From NCBI RefSeq assembly GCF_900115925.1, contig NZ_FOYF01000003.1, positions 62,001-126,000 of the forward strand: 64,000 bases of DNA. The letters are read 5' to 3'. The first letter of the stretch is position 1. Each line of letters starts with the position of its first letter. Both the position numbers and the translations under genes were made by a program. The notes under the pieces were generated by a model. The model saw only the letters and a program-made list of their open reading frames with translations, was not told where the DNA came from and made no database searches. Positions 7,576-16,164 of this stretch are shown here, one piece after another. This stretch comes from Bacillus sp. cl95. GTDB taxonomy: Bacteria > Bacillota > Bacilli > Bacillales > Cytobacillaceae.

Positions 7576-7763
7576 CATGGAGTTCAATGATTAGTGTGTA
7601 TAGAGACCTTTTGTTCTGGGAGGTTCTCTATGATGGGATGAGTGCGGCTAACGGTTTCCCTTTTGAGGTTCAAACCTTGCAAATCACATCACATTTTTTG
7701 TCACTAATATCAATGCAACTCTCAATGGAATTCTTTTATTAAATAACATCAATAAACGCAGAG

Positions 7764-7789
7764 AAGGGATAGCTTAATCGCTATCCCTT
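7764..7789. terminator. Hairpin between convergent genes
   Basis: AAGGGATAGC and GCTATCCCTT form a perfect 10-bp stem with a 6-nt loop. It lies between the interrupted ATPase and the end of the HTH gene and could serve both directions, though no long T-run follows. Confidence 0.55.
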
Positions 7790-7842
7790 CATCTTAAATT
7801 CACTACCTAATCCTGTTGGTTGAAGAAATTTGTTGTCTGTTT

Positions 7843-8061
7843 TTATTGAGTGTCTTCGTCACTTTTGTACTCTAAAATATCACCCGGCTGACAATCCAAA
7901 GTCTTACATATCGCTTCTAATGTTGAAAAACGAACCGCTTTTGCTTTGCCATTTTTCAGAATGGAAAGGTTCGCCATCGTAATTCCAACCCTCTCCGAAA
8001 GCTCCGTTACGCTCATTTTTCGTTTTGCTAACATCACATCAATATTAATAATAATTGCCAT
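7843..8061 (-). CDS. XRE-family HTH regulator of the DUF2975 operon
   Basis: Starting at the ATG 8059-8061 it has 72 residues. It is almost only a Cro/CI-type HTH: LAKRKMSVTELSERVGITMANLSILKNGKAKAVRFSTLEAICKTL. An upstream in-frame GTG at 8070 has no ribosome site, while AGGTGG sits 5 bp before this ATG. It is the last gene of a three-gene unit with two DUF2975 membrane proteins, a combination widespread in Firmicutes. It probably autoregulates the unit, perhaps through the inverted repeat at 9088-9138. Confidence 0.85.
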   Translation of the reverse strand: MAIIINIDVMLAKRKMSVTELSERVGITMANLSILKNGKAKAVRFSTLEAICKTLDCQPGDILEYKSDEDTQ

Positions 8062-8071
8062 ATCCTCCACC

Positions 8072-8551
8072 TCAGACCGTCAAATCATTTTCTGATTTTA
8101 TGTTAATCGCTTCTTGCAAAATCCTTTGGAGAACAGCAGCAAAAACGGCGATAACCAACGAAGCAAAAGGAATGATCATTCCAACAAATATGAGACCTGG
8201 GGCATCGTCTTTATCTGCCACGAGATAATAGAGCGGCAAACCTAAGACATGCAAACTACAGATGGAAATGGCGCAGTATTTGATTCTCATTAAAGCTCGA
8301 ACAGACAATTCAGAGAAAGCAATGTTCTTGTCAATATAACTTAACAGTTTAAAAGCTTGATAAAGGGCGAAGTAAAAAGGTAATGCCCCTCCATATAAAA
8401 GAATGAAAATGATATATTTTATGGAATGAACCCCTAAGAAATCCGCTACCGCATCTGCCAGTTCAGGAACCAGAAATAGGCACAAAGCGAGAACCGGAAT
8501 TCCAATTAGAATAACAGCTATCTTCAAAAATAATGTGGTTGCTATCTTCAT
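8072..8551 (-). CDS. DUF2975 membrane protein (second in operon)
   Basis: 159 residues from the ATG preceded by GAGAGGTG. Four membrane segments: about 10-32, 43-70, 88-112 and 124-148. The loop LLSYIDKNIAFSELSVRALMRIK is the conserved DUF2975 signature (YIDKNxAFSELS). It is a paralogue of the next gene, with the same topology. Function is unknown; the family is always membrane-bound and usually paired with a YozG-like HTH, which here follows 10 bp later. Confidence 0.8.
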   Translation of the reverse strand: MKIATTLFLKIAVILIGIPVLALCLFLVPELADAVADFLGVHSIKYIIFILLYGGALPFYFALYQAFKLLSYIDKNIAFSELSVRALMRIKYCAISICSLHVLGLPLYYLVADKDDAPGLIFVGMIIPFASLVIAVFAAVLQRILQEAINIKSENDLTV

Positions 8552-8580
8552 AAAAAACACCTCTCGTATATTTCAAAATG

Positions 8581-9063
8581 TTAATTGTTTTTTGGCTGTG
8601 AATCCAAGAAATTCATTATAGGTTTTTGAAGAACGGTCACAAAAGCTACGACGACGCTTGTTGCTAAAACCCCCATTAGACCTAGAGATATTGGACCTGC
8701 TGCATCATCACCTGTGAATTGAGCATGCACCCTTAAATAAACTATTGCTAACAAAATGAAGAAAATGACAGTAAAAGCACATTTTTTTATTACCTTCAAA
8801 GATTGAAGAGATAACTCAGAGAAAGCATTGTTCTTTTCGATATAGGTTAAAAGTTTAAATACTTGATACAACGCTACAGAAAACGTAATACATATTCCAT
8901 ATGCACATACCAAAAGTGGATATAGCGAATAATCACCTGGACGCTCTATCGCATCTCTTCTGGCTGCTTCAGGCAACAAAAATATACACACTGCAAGCAC
9001 TGCAATTCCAATCAGAAAAATTATTACCTTTAAGAAAGTGGTTGAACCTGGTTTTACATTCAT
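8581..9063 (-). CDS. DUF2975 membrane protein (first in operon)
   Basis: 160 residues with four membrane segments and the signature LLTYIEKNNAFSELSLQSLKVIKKC. ATG is preceded by GTGAGGTG. It precedes its paralogue by 29 bp, so the unit is DUF2975-DUF2975-HTH. The tandem pair suggests a heteromeric membrane complex or a recent duplication followed by divergence. Confidence 0.8.
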   Translation of the reverse strand: MNVKPGSTTFLKVIIFLIGIAVLAVCIFLLPEAARRDAIERPGDYSLYPLLVCAYGICITFSVALYQVFKLLTYIEKNNAFSELSLQSLKVIKKCAFTVIFFILLAIVYLRVHAQFTGDDAAGPISLGLMGVLATSVVVAFVTVLQKPIMNFLDSQPKNN

Positions 9064-9087
9064 TTAAAACACCTCACATATTTAATG

Positions 9088-9138
9088 ACAACATGATTTT
9101 ATCATATGATTTATCGTTTTACAATAAATTCATGTTGT
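9088..9138. promoter_or_regulatory. 51-bp inverted repeat upstream of the DUF2975 operon
   Basis: ACAACATGA (9088-9096) and TCATGTTGT (9130-9138) are perfect 9-bp arms. Between them is a near-palindrome, TATCGTTTTACAATA. It begins 25 bp before the first DUF2975 start, so it is either the operator of the HTH protein or a leader hairpin. Confidence 0.5.
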
Positions 9139-9730
9139 TTTTTATTATATTATTGTTGTTATTGCATTATGTTTTTAATTTTGACGAAAATAAAAAGCAT
9201 TTCTCATTACAAAGAAATACTCTTACTTTAGAATGTTAAATTTACAACTTGTTCAACGAAACTTCCAAATAGTTTTATAAAGTAAATCAACAACGAAAGA
9301 TAACAGAACCTACTGAAAAAAATAATATCCTTCATCGTAAATTGTTTATCGGCAATCCCCAATCTTAGAGCTGGTGTAGGCTTCACATTATCCCATGAAT
9401 TGTATGGCAAACAGAAGTTGTAGAAAGTACGAAGGATTGTTAAGGCGTATTGAGCATAGCATTAACATTTTCATATTCGAGAAATAGTATGCGAATTTCT
9501 GCTTGAAATACCAAAGAGTGCAGTAATACCAAGGAAATATAAAACGTAAATTCATGTGTGAATTCACGCTGAAAATGTATTGTGGAATTAAATTTTGCAC
9601 CTTAAAAGGGAACTCGTAAGGCTGCGGCGATCCCCTTTTTATATTGTGCTAACGGGAGGTTAGTTGAATAAAAGCGGGTGAAATCTATAAGTCTTTATGG
9701 CGCAGTTGACTCAAACTGCGAAATTAAATA
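9139..9730. other. Intergenic, hairpins only
   Basis: No convincing gene. An imperfect hairpin with AAAAGGGA and GATCCCCTTTTT lies at about 9604-9640, and CGCAGTT/AACTGCG pair at about 9700-9718. Open frames here lack ribosome sites and look random. Confidence 0.5.
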
Positions 9731-9770
9731 AAAAAGAGAGGGATTCTAAAGCATGTAAGAATCCCCCTCT
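9731..9770 (-). terminator. Terminator of the cysteine-rich protein gene
   Basis: AGAGGGGGATTCT and AGAATCCCTCTCT (minus strand) pair around TACATGCTTT and are followed by five or more T residues, 7 bp past the stop codon. Confidence 0.9.
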
Positions 9771-9777
9771 ATATCAT

Positions 9778-10044
9778 TTAATCAGATTCGAATCCAATAG
9801 CTTGGACAAACTGACAATCAACAACGATAAGTTGTCCTCCTTCTCTCTCAGAATTGAAGAAAGCACAGCAATTTTTTTCATCAAAATTTACAAAAACGAG
9901 ATCTTCAAGGATAGTCCCACCTGATAAAAATAAATCTACTTCTGTATTTGTTGATAATTTTCTAAATTGATCACATGCGCATCCTTTGCAACGATGTTTA
10001 CTTTCAATTTTCTTTCTACAATCTTCACATTCTTCGTGTCTCAT
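9778..10044 (-). CDS. Cysteine-rich protein, possibly spore-related
   Basis: 88 residues, ATG after GGAGAGG. The N-terminal part has a dense cysteine cluster (CEDCRKK, CKGCACDQF), followed by a beta-rich domain (EVDLFLSGGTILEDLVFVNF, NCCAFF, GGQLIVVDCQFVQAIGFES). Similar small cysteine-rich proteins are common in Bacillus, and the layout recalls CotZ/ExsY spore-surface proteins without clear homology. Metal binding or disulfide cross-linking is an inference. It has its own terminator. Confidence 0.65.
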   Translation of the reverse strand: MRHEECEDCRKKIESKHRCKGCACDQFRKLSTNTEVDLFLSGGTILEDLVFVNFDEKNCCAFFNSEREGGQLIVVDCQFVQAIGFESD

Positions 10045-10611
10045 TCCCTTTACCTCTCCTTTTTTTAAAAATAAGTTACAATGACAGTTTATTTTGAATT
10101 AGAAAAAAGGATTGGACAAACATCTTACTAAAATTAAGATAAATCTATCTAATTTACATTTTTTTTAGTTTTGGTAAATATATACTTTTTGGTAGTCTGG
10201 TAAATAATAAAGTAAGAGTTTAAGAATAAATTAGTGTGCAGTTCGAACATGTTACGCAATAGAAAAGAGAATGCCTGTTGAAATAAAGGATGCTTTACTT
10301 CAAATGAGGTAGAGCATATTTTCTTCTTCAACTACAATGAAAATAAGTTTCTATAAAAATGGAAAATTGAAAATACTGAAGAAAACCCTGCTCAATATTC
10401 AAAAAAGAGGAGAGCGTAATAAATTGTGCTGGATTAGGGGTGACTGGATTAAGGTCAGTATCAATATAGATTTTAATTCAAAGTGGTGAAGCGCCGTTAT
10501 TGAACTTATTGGGTGGTTAATGGGTCCTATAGTATAAGGTCCGCCTGCAATTTAGCCGGCTTTTACTTATTCGAATAACAAAGCAGGATTGTTGAATAAG
10601 AGGGAGATAAT
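10045..10611. other. Intergenic, no intact gene
   Basis: AT-rich. A small hairpin GCCTGC/GCCGGC followed by TTTTA lies at about 10541-10565. A ribosome-site-like GAGGAGAG at about 10408 has no productive start. GAGGGAGA at about 10600 serves the broken lipoprotein gene. Confidence 0.45.
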
Positions 10612-10883
10612 ATGAATTTCTTGAAATTAGTTGTTACATTAATTTTTAGTATTAATATTCTAAGTGGCTGTGGTTCTGAGAAAATAGAATCCCTAAAAAT
10701 GAATATAAACTTCTTTATATACAAGGTGTAAATAAAAATGAAACCGCCAGTGATCAAACACAAAAGGAAATACAGGATATTGAGAAGATTAATGCTTTTA
10801 TCAAAAGAGTGGACAGTATTGAATTCTCCGAACATAAAAGAGATAAAATCAAACATAAAAACTCAATATATAAAATGAGATAG
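10612..10883 (+). pseudogene. Frameshifted small lipoprotein
   Basis: ATG at 10612 follows GAGGGAGA. The first frame encodes a lipoprotein signal (MNFLKLVVTLIFSINILSGC, lipobox LSGC) and stops at 10729. From about 10713 another frame continues LYIQGVNKNETASDQTQKE and then DIEKINAFIKRVDSIEF to a stop at 10881. The join looks like one lost or gained base near 10700-10713. The second half is acidic and helical as in small Bacillus lipoproteins; no family is assigned. Confidence 0.55.
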
Positions 10884-11010
10884 GGAATTACTATAATTTG
10901 TAAATCTAGCAAATTGCGAGATGGATATATTTGTCGTTTCTCACATTCCATAATGCTTGGGAAAAATGCTATAGTATGGAATATACAACCAAATAGAAGG
11001 GGAAACTCCG

Positions 11011-12258
11011 ATGCTTTTAAAAAACGTAACGTACCTAAATAGTGAAATGAAATTTGAAAAAGGTGAAATCGCGATAAATGAAGGAAGTATCCACCTAAAT
11101 ACAGTGGAATCAAATGACAGTGAAGTGTTTGACTGCAGTGAATATCTTGTGATTCCAGGACTAATCAATGCCCACTTCCATAGTTATTCTTCGATCGCAA
11201 AAGGACTTATGAAAGAAATGAAGATTCAAGATTGGTGCAACGACTCAGAACAAGGGAGACTTCAAAATCATTTGTTCGAATATCTTGATACCAACCTATT
11301 AGATGAAGAATTTGTATGGATCGGCCAACAAAGCTATGTGGACATGATTAAGAACGGAGTAACCTTCGTGAGTGATTCTGACCCTGGAAATGATCCTGCC
11401 CTATTGGCGCAAGCCATCAATAAGTTGGGAATACGTGGAATGGTCGACACTTATGCGAGATTCCCAGAGTTACTTAGCCGGAAGGATGGAAATGTATCTT
11501 ACGGTGCGCATTTATTGGAAGAAGAGGACATAACAGAAGAAACACTTCTTGAATGTGTAAAAAATAAAAAGAACTATGATTCTATTTTTATGACACATTG
11601 CATGGAAAATGGTTGGAGGAAAGATCTTGTCTATTCTAGTTTTAACAAATCTAGTGTAGAGCTCTACAAAGAATATGGACTACTCGATCATAAAACAATC
11701 CTATTCCATGGTGTACATATGTCAGAGAATGATATGGAACTTGCTGCGGATGCCGAAAGCTCGGTCGTACATTGCCCAATCTCTAATTTATGGAGCGGTG
11801 CAGGACAGGCAAATGTAAAAGAAATGCTCAGAAGAAAGGTAAATGTGTGCTTAGGTACGGATTATGCGCATACAGATATGTGGGAAGTCATGCGTATGGC
11901 TTACTATTTATTAAAACTGAACACGGATGTCAGCGAATTCTCCGCAGAGGCTATTTTTAAAATGGCAACCGTGAATGGGGCATGCGCTTATCAGCTCCAC
12001 AACGAAATCGGTCAAATCAAGGAAGGATATAAAGCGGATCTTGTTTTTATCAAAAAAGACGCAGCACTGCAGCCACTGGTCCAAAAAGGGAACTTCACCA
12101 ACTATCTACATAATTTATTGACGAACATGAAGAGCGAATTCATCCAACACGTTATGGTCGATGGTAAATGGGTGATGAAAGATAAAGAGATTCTAAACGT
12201 TGATGAAGAGTTGGTGAGACGAAGGTATTTGGAAATCGTGGAAAGGATCTTCGCTTAA
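11011..12258 (+). CDS. Amidohydrolase (deaminase-type metal-dependent hydrolase)
   Basis: 415 residues, ATG after AGAAGGGG. A TIM-barrel amidohydrolase with metal ligands in order: NAHFHS (H55, H57), THCMENG (H195), FHGVHM (H232) and GTDYAHTD (D283), plus VVHCPISNLWSG. This is the TrzN/SsnA/S-adenosylhomocysteine-deaminase branch, which hydrolyses or deaminates heterocycles or guanidino compounds. The usual HSH becomes HFH and the serine after the metal site is replaced, so the substrate may be unusual. It is followed 27 bp later by a secreted or anchored SMP-30-like protein. Confidence 0.85.
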   Translation: MLLKNVTYLNSEMKFEKGEIAINEGSIHLNTVESNDSEVFDCSEYLVIPGLINAHFHSYSSIAKGLMKEMKIQDWCNDSEQGRLQNHLFEYLDTNLLDEEFVWIGQQSYVDMIKNGVTFVSDSDPGNDPALLAQAINKLGIRGMVDTYARFPELLSRKDGNVSYGAHLLEEEDITEETLLECVKNKKNYDSIFMTHCMENGWRKDLVYSSFNKSSVELYKEYGLLDHKTILFHGVHMSENDMELAADAESSVVHCPISNLWSGAGQANVKEMLRRKVNVCLGTDYAHTDMWEVMRMAYYLLKLNTDVSEFSAEAIFKMATVNGACAYQLHNEIGQIKEGYKADLVFIKKDAALQPLVQKGNFTNYLHNLLTNMKSEFIQHVMVDGKWVMKDKEILNVDEELVRRRYLEIVERIFA

Positions 12259-12285
12259 TCAGAAAATATAGGAAGGAATAAGTGA

Positions 12286-13431
12286 ATGAAGAAAAGAGGT
12301 AACCCCATTTTATCTATCATGCTTGGTTTGCTATTCATTTTAACTCTTTATCTGGCTTTCTGGCCTGTTGCGATCAAGCCTGTTGCGTGGGATACTCCTA
12401 AGTCTGAAGGGTATCAGGGTCCTTTTAAAAAGAATAATAAATTAGCAGAGTTGAGTTTTATTGATATAGGAGATTACGCTGAACCTGAGTATATGGTTTA
12501 CCAATCTGATTGGCTCTACGCTGCCATGAAGGGTGGGGAAATCATCCGTATGCGTCATGATGGTTCAGAAATGGAAGAGGTAATAACTACAAAAGGCCGC
12601 CCACTTGGATTCGATTTTGATTCTGAAGGAGCCATCATTGTGGCTGATCCCATGTATGGTGACCATGGTGGTTTACTAAGAGTGATCAATCATGAAAATG
12701 AAGCAAAGATTGAGCTATTAACAGATTCCGTAGATGACAGTCCTATTCAATTTGCCGATGCTGTTGCCGTCGCGCAAAATGGTAAGATCTATTTTACCGA
12801 TGCCTCACAAAAAGTGAATGTCAATAAAATCGGGGACGTAGGTAAGGCAGGAGAAATTGATATCTTAGCTAATAGCAGCTCAGGAAGATTATTAGAATTT
12901 GATCCAGCTACGAAAGAAACGCGTGTCCTCATAAAGGACTTGAGCTTTGCGAACGGAATCACGCTGAGCAAAGATAAACAGCACATCTTTCTCAATGAAA
13001 CGGGAAAGTACCGTATTTGGAAAGTGGATGTAGAGGCGAGGAATCTTAGTGCAAATGAACAACAAAATGGTGCGCACGTTTTAATCGAGAATTTACCGGG
13101 ATTGCCTGATAATATGACAAGAGGTCAAGACGGGAGGATTTGGATAGGTTTAGTCAATCCGCGTAATGCCTTTCTGGACTTAAGTGCAGATAAACCATGG
13201 ATGCGTGCCGTAGCTATGAGATTGCCGCATTTCTTGTTGCCAAAAGGTGCTGGGTATATGCACGTCATCGCTATTGATGAATCGGGGAAGATCTTAACAG
13301 ACCTACAAGATTCAAATGGCGTCTATCCAAATATCACTGGTGTAACTGAAACGGATGATCAATTATACTTTCATCACCTGAATGAAACGAAATCCATTGG
13401 TTGGGTGAGGAAAACTGAGGTAGGTCTCTAA
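12286..13431 (+). CDS. SMP-30/strictosidine-synthase-like beta-propeller, membrane anchored
   Basis: 381 residues, ATG after AGGAAGGA. One N-terminal membrane segment (about 8-27) anchors it, with the rest outside the cell. GRPLGFDFDSEGAIIVAD, KIYFTDAS, FANGITLSKD and PDNMTRGQDGRIWIGL are the repeating blades of the SMP-30/strictosidine-synthase six-bladed propeller. Members are lactonases or esterases that bind calcium; true strictosidine synthesis is not expected. A short relic of a paralogue lies at 6576-6665. It likely forms a unit with the amidohydrolase. Confidence 0.85.
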   Translation: MKKRGNPILSIMLGLLFILTLYLAFWPVAIKPVAWDTPKSEGYQGPFKKNNKLAELSFIDIGDYAEPEYMVYQSDWLYAAMKGGEIIRMRHDGSEMEEVITTKGRPLGFDFDSEGAIIVADPMYGDHGGLLRVINHENEAKIELLTDSVDDSPIQFADAVAVAQNGKIYFTDASQKVNVNKIGDVGKAGEIDILANSSSGRLLEFDPATKETRVLIKDLSFANGITLSKDKQHIFLNETGKYRIWKVDVEARNLSANEQQNGAHVLIENLPGLPDNMTRGQDGRIWIGLVNPRNAFLDLSADKPWMRAVAMRLPHFLLPKGAGYMHVIAIDESGKILTDLQDSNGVYPNITGVTETDDQLYFHHLNETKSIGWVRKTEVGL

Positions 13432-13571
13432 GGGATACAAGAATTTTTCTCCATAAAAAACGAACATGAGATATGTCTCCCAACCCAAGTATGGAAATGG
13501 ACTTGTCTTTGCAGGAACAAATAGAATATGGCGGTGGGAGCAGAGCTAGCACTAAACTCGTTTAATGAATG

Positions 13572-13610
13572 AAAGGTCCTATTTAGTTCATTAAGTTTCA
13601 AGGCCTTTTT
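13572..13610 (+). terminator. Terminator of amidohydrolase/SMP-30 unit
   Basis: AAAGG(T)CCT and AGGCCTTT pair with one bulge, followed by TTTTT. Confidence 0.55.
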
Positions 13611-13637
13611 AAGCTGCGCCGCACCGCCCCATTTCTA

Positions 13638-13679
13638 CAGAAAAACGAATCCATCTTTCTAAGAGGATTCGTTTTTCTG
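13638..13679. terminator. Bidirectional terminator
   Basis: CAGAAAAACGAATCC and GGATTCGTTTTTCTG form a perfect 15-bp stem with A and T runs on either side, between convergent genes. Confidence 0.85.
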
Positions 13680-13697
13680 TATTGCAGGAAGAAATCA

Positions 13698-14954
13698 TTA
13701 TGCTTTCGGAACCTCTATTTCTTCAAGTGTAATTTTCACGGTTGTCCCAGTGCCTACTTCACTTTCATATTCTATCGAACCGTTCAATTCCCTGACAATT
13801 TTATTGGTAATCATGCTACCCAGTCCTGTACCCATCGTTTTCGTTGTGTAAAAGGGCAGTCCTATATTCTTCAACTGTTCAGCGTCCATACCACACCCAT
13901 TATCTTGAACAGTGATGGTAATCGTATCATTAAAACTTGGTTGTATATCAATTTTTACTGTTCCTTGATCGTGAATGGATTCAATACCGTTTTTTATGAC
14001 ATTCATAATGGCCTGTTTCAAATAATGTTCATCACCATGAACATACCAATTGCCGCTTTTTTCAAAATCTATGATGACATTCGAATAAGAGGCGAATGGT
14101 CGCATTAATTGTACACAGTCGTCTACCAGTTGAGTGATTGGAATATTCGAAAGATTAAATGGCGCTTGCTTGGCTACATTTAAATAATCCGTAATGATCT
14201 TATTAGTGCGATCAAGTTCTTCCATGATAATAGGAGAAAACTTTTGGAATTGCTCATCCTTTGTATCCTTACTAAGGAATTGGATGAATCCTCGAACGGT
14301 TGTAAGCGGATTTCTGATTTCGTGTGCAATAGAGGCAGCCATTTGACCAACCATGTTCAGTTTATCGAGATAAACCATCTCTTCCATTTGTTTATTGATG
14401 CGGATTAATCTTTCGATTACATAAATCAATGCAATAGCGGTCACATAAAATGCTGAAAAATAAATCAAATAGAATGAAAGATCCAAAAAGCGAACCGTAA
14501 GATAGAGGATGGTAATGTAAGTTAAGAAATAACTAACCACAACCATTGTGCCTGATAACATTTTAATTTTTGATTTTAAAAACAATCCTCTAAAAAGGAA
14601 AGCGATGATGAAGGCCAAAATGGAAACGAGAATTCCAACCTCTTGAAAATCCCCTCCAATAAAATAGCGATAGATTGATACGACAGCCAGTACCATGATT
14701 CCCGGCAGCCATCCTCCATATAAAGTGAGAATCATGATAACAATCATTCGAAAATCGAAATGGGTTTCACCCAATGTTTCAATCGGATAAAACATGCAGA
14801 AAAGGGCCACCATCATTCCTATTAAGCCATAGCTAAATCTCTTCTTTAAAGAAATCGTATTTTTTGCTTGAAAAGGAAAAAACAAGTTCGCGTTGAATGT
14901 AAATGAAAACAATATTGTTATGTTAACCAATAACGGTTTTATGAGTGTAATCAA
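13698..14954 (-). CDS. KinB-like membrane histidine kinase
   Basis: The N-terminal half is a 5TMR-LYT-type sensor with several membrane helices (FDFRMIVIMILTLYGGWLPG is its hallmark). The C-terminal half is a HisKA/HATPase pair: MAASIAHEIRNPLTTVRGF carries the phosphorylated histidine, followed by NVIKNGIES (N box), DNGCGM (G1) and TGLGSMI (G2). This is the layout of KinB, one of the kinases that feed the sporulation phosphorelay. The start is taken as the TTG at 14952-14954, preceded at 7 bp by GTGGAGG; an upstream ATG at 14993 or 14996 has no ribosome site. Confidence 0.85.
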   Translation of the reverse strand: MITLIKPLLVNITILFSFTFNANLFFPFQAKNTISLKKRFSYGLIGMMVALFCMFYPIETLGETHFDFRMIVIMILTLYGGWLPGIMVLAVVSIYRYFIGGDFQEVGILVSILAFIIAFLFRGLFLKSKIKMLSGTMVVVSYFLTYITILYLTVRFLDLSFYLIYFSAFYVTAIALIYVIERLIRINKQMEEMVYLDKLNMVGQMAASIAHEIRNPLTTVRGFIQFLSKDTKDEQFQKFSPIIMEELDRTNKIITDYLNVAKQAPFNLSNIPITQLVDDCVQLMRPFASYSNVIIDFEKSGNWYVHGDEHYLKQAIMNVIKNGIESIHDQGTVKIDIQPSFNDTITITVQDNGCGMDAEQLKNIGLPFYTTKTMGTGLGSMITNKIVRELNGSIEYESEVGTGTTVKITLEEIEVPKA

Positions 14955-15120
14955 TAAATATCCTCCACTTTTTAAATCTATAAACAAATTCATCATGTGA
15001 GCATTTAAAATATATTCTACATCATATTAATATAAATTTAGTGAAAGTGCCAAAAGAAGGGTTCAAAAGGTGGATCTGATCGTTGAATCAACTTTTTCAA
15101 TTGTTCATTGATAGTTATCC

Positions 15121-15181
15121 ATGCGAAAAAAAGGAGTATGCATATAGTGATTAAGAGCCTCAGTGCTCTTAATCTTTTTTT
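15121..15181 (+). promoter_or_regulatory. Possible leader peptide plus terminator (attenuator)
   Basis: ATG at 15121 opens nine codons (MRKKGVCI, stop). One base later GATTAAGAGC (15149-15158) and GCTCTTAATC (15165-15174) form a perfect 10-bp stem followed by seven T residues. No plus-strand gene precedes this terminator, and the YkqA-like gene starts 38 bp after it. A premature terminator in the leader of that gene is the simplest reading. Confidence 0.4.
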
Positions 15182-15218
15182 ATGATTTCATGATGAATTT
15201 TGAATGGAGAAGAGGCAA

Positions 15219-16076
15219 ATGGATAGAATTCTACTATTTGTATATGGATTATTGAGAGTGAATGAACCAGACCATTATCTATTAAAGGATGCAAAGTGTG
15301 TTGCGAGGCTAAGTTGGACTACAGGAAAATTATATGACAGTGGAATGGCATACCCGCTGATGATATTTGATTCATCGGAAAGGGTCTATGGTGAACTTTA
15401 TGAGGTGACTAAAGAGCAAATAATAGCAATTGACCTACATGCAAGAAGTCAGAATAAATCCATTCATCCTATGAGAGTGAAACGGGATATCCAATCCGAT
15501 TTTGGTACCTTTGAAGCTTTTGTTTATAACTATGATAAATCCCAAATGGAAAACTTTCAAAAAGTATCATTCGGTGATTGGAAATGTCATAGGTATCTAC
15601 GAAAAGAAAAGCTATTTTATTTCGCATATGGCTCATGCATGGATACGGAAGAGTTTCGACGAAAAAAGGTGGAGCATCTATTTACTGACATTAAAGGGCG
15701 AGGGATTGTTGAAAAGTTAAAATTAGCTTACACACATACCACCTCTGATGGTGGATGCGCCGATCTTATAGAAAGTGATGAACAGGTTGAAGGAAAGGTA
15801 TATGAAATCAATCAAAAAGCGCTGAAATATCTGTTTCTCCGCGAAGGTGTCTATTTAAAAATATACCGTCCAGCTTTTATTGAGATCCATATAGAAGGTG
15901 TATGTTATGCGAATGTATTAACCTTTTTAGTCGTGAATAAAAAGCCTGAAACGGCACCATCAGAATATTACGCAATGGAAATTCTTCGTGGAGCAAAAAG
16001 CGTGGTTAGTGCAGAATATTCCAAAAAGCTACAAGACGACCTATATAAAAAATTTCAGATGAAAGTTTCATTCTAA
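15219..16076 (+). CDS. ykqA: YkqA-like double gamma-glutamylcyclotransferase-fold protein
   Basis: 285 residues from ATG 15219, which follows GAAGAGG; an upstream in-frame ATG at 15204 has no ribosome site. Two gamma-glutamylcyclotransferase (AIG2-like) domains in tandem: LLFVYGLLR at residue 4 and LFYFAYGSCMD at about 138. B. subtilis YkqA has the same two-domain layout. In the first domain the catalytic glutamate region reads IAIDLHARSQ, so that half may be inactive. The physiological substrate is not known. Confidence 0.8.
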   Translation: MDRILLFVYGLLRVNEPDHYLLKDAKCVARLSWTTGKLYDSGMAYPLMIFDSSERVYGELYEVTKEQIIAIDLHARSQNKSIHPMRVKRDIQSDFGTFEAFVYNYDKSQMENFQKVSFGDWKCHRYLRKEKLFYFAYGSCMDTEEFRRKKVEHLFTDIKGRGIVEKLKLAYTHTTSDGGCADLIESDEQVEGKVYEINQKALKYLFLREGVYLKIYRPAFIEIHIEGVCYANVLTFLVVNKKPETAPSEYYAMEILRGAKSVVSAEYSKKLQDDLYKKFQMKVSF

Positions 16077-16119
16077 AATTGAAAATTGTAGCTGATAATA
16101 CCTATACTTTTATATAGAA

Positions 16120-16147
16120 AGAGAGATTTCCAGTAGGAAGTCTCTCT
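16120..16147 (-). terminator. Terminator of the YheC/D-like gene
   Basis: AGAGAGA-TTTCC and GGAA-GTCTCTCT pair with one mismatch around AGTA. On the minus strand it is followed by TTTC. It also lies just after the YkqA-like gene and may serve both. Confidence 0.7.
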
Positions 16148-16164
16148 GCTTTATTACCGATAAT

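Noticed and set aside
9228-9600. Two overlapping minus-strand frames
   Set aside because: They lack ribosome sites and overlap each other. Both have random-looking hydrophobic composition from AT-rich DNA.
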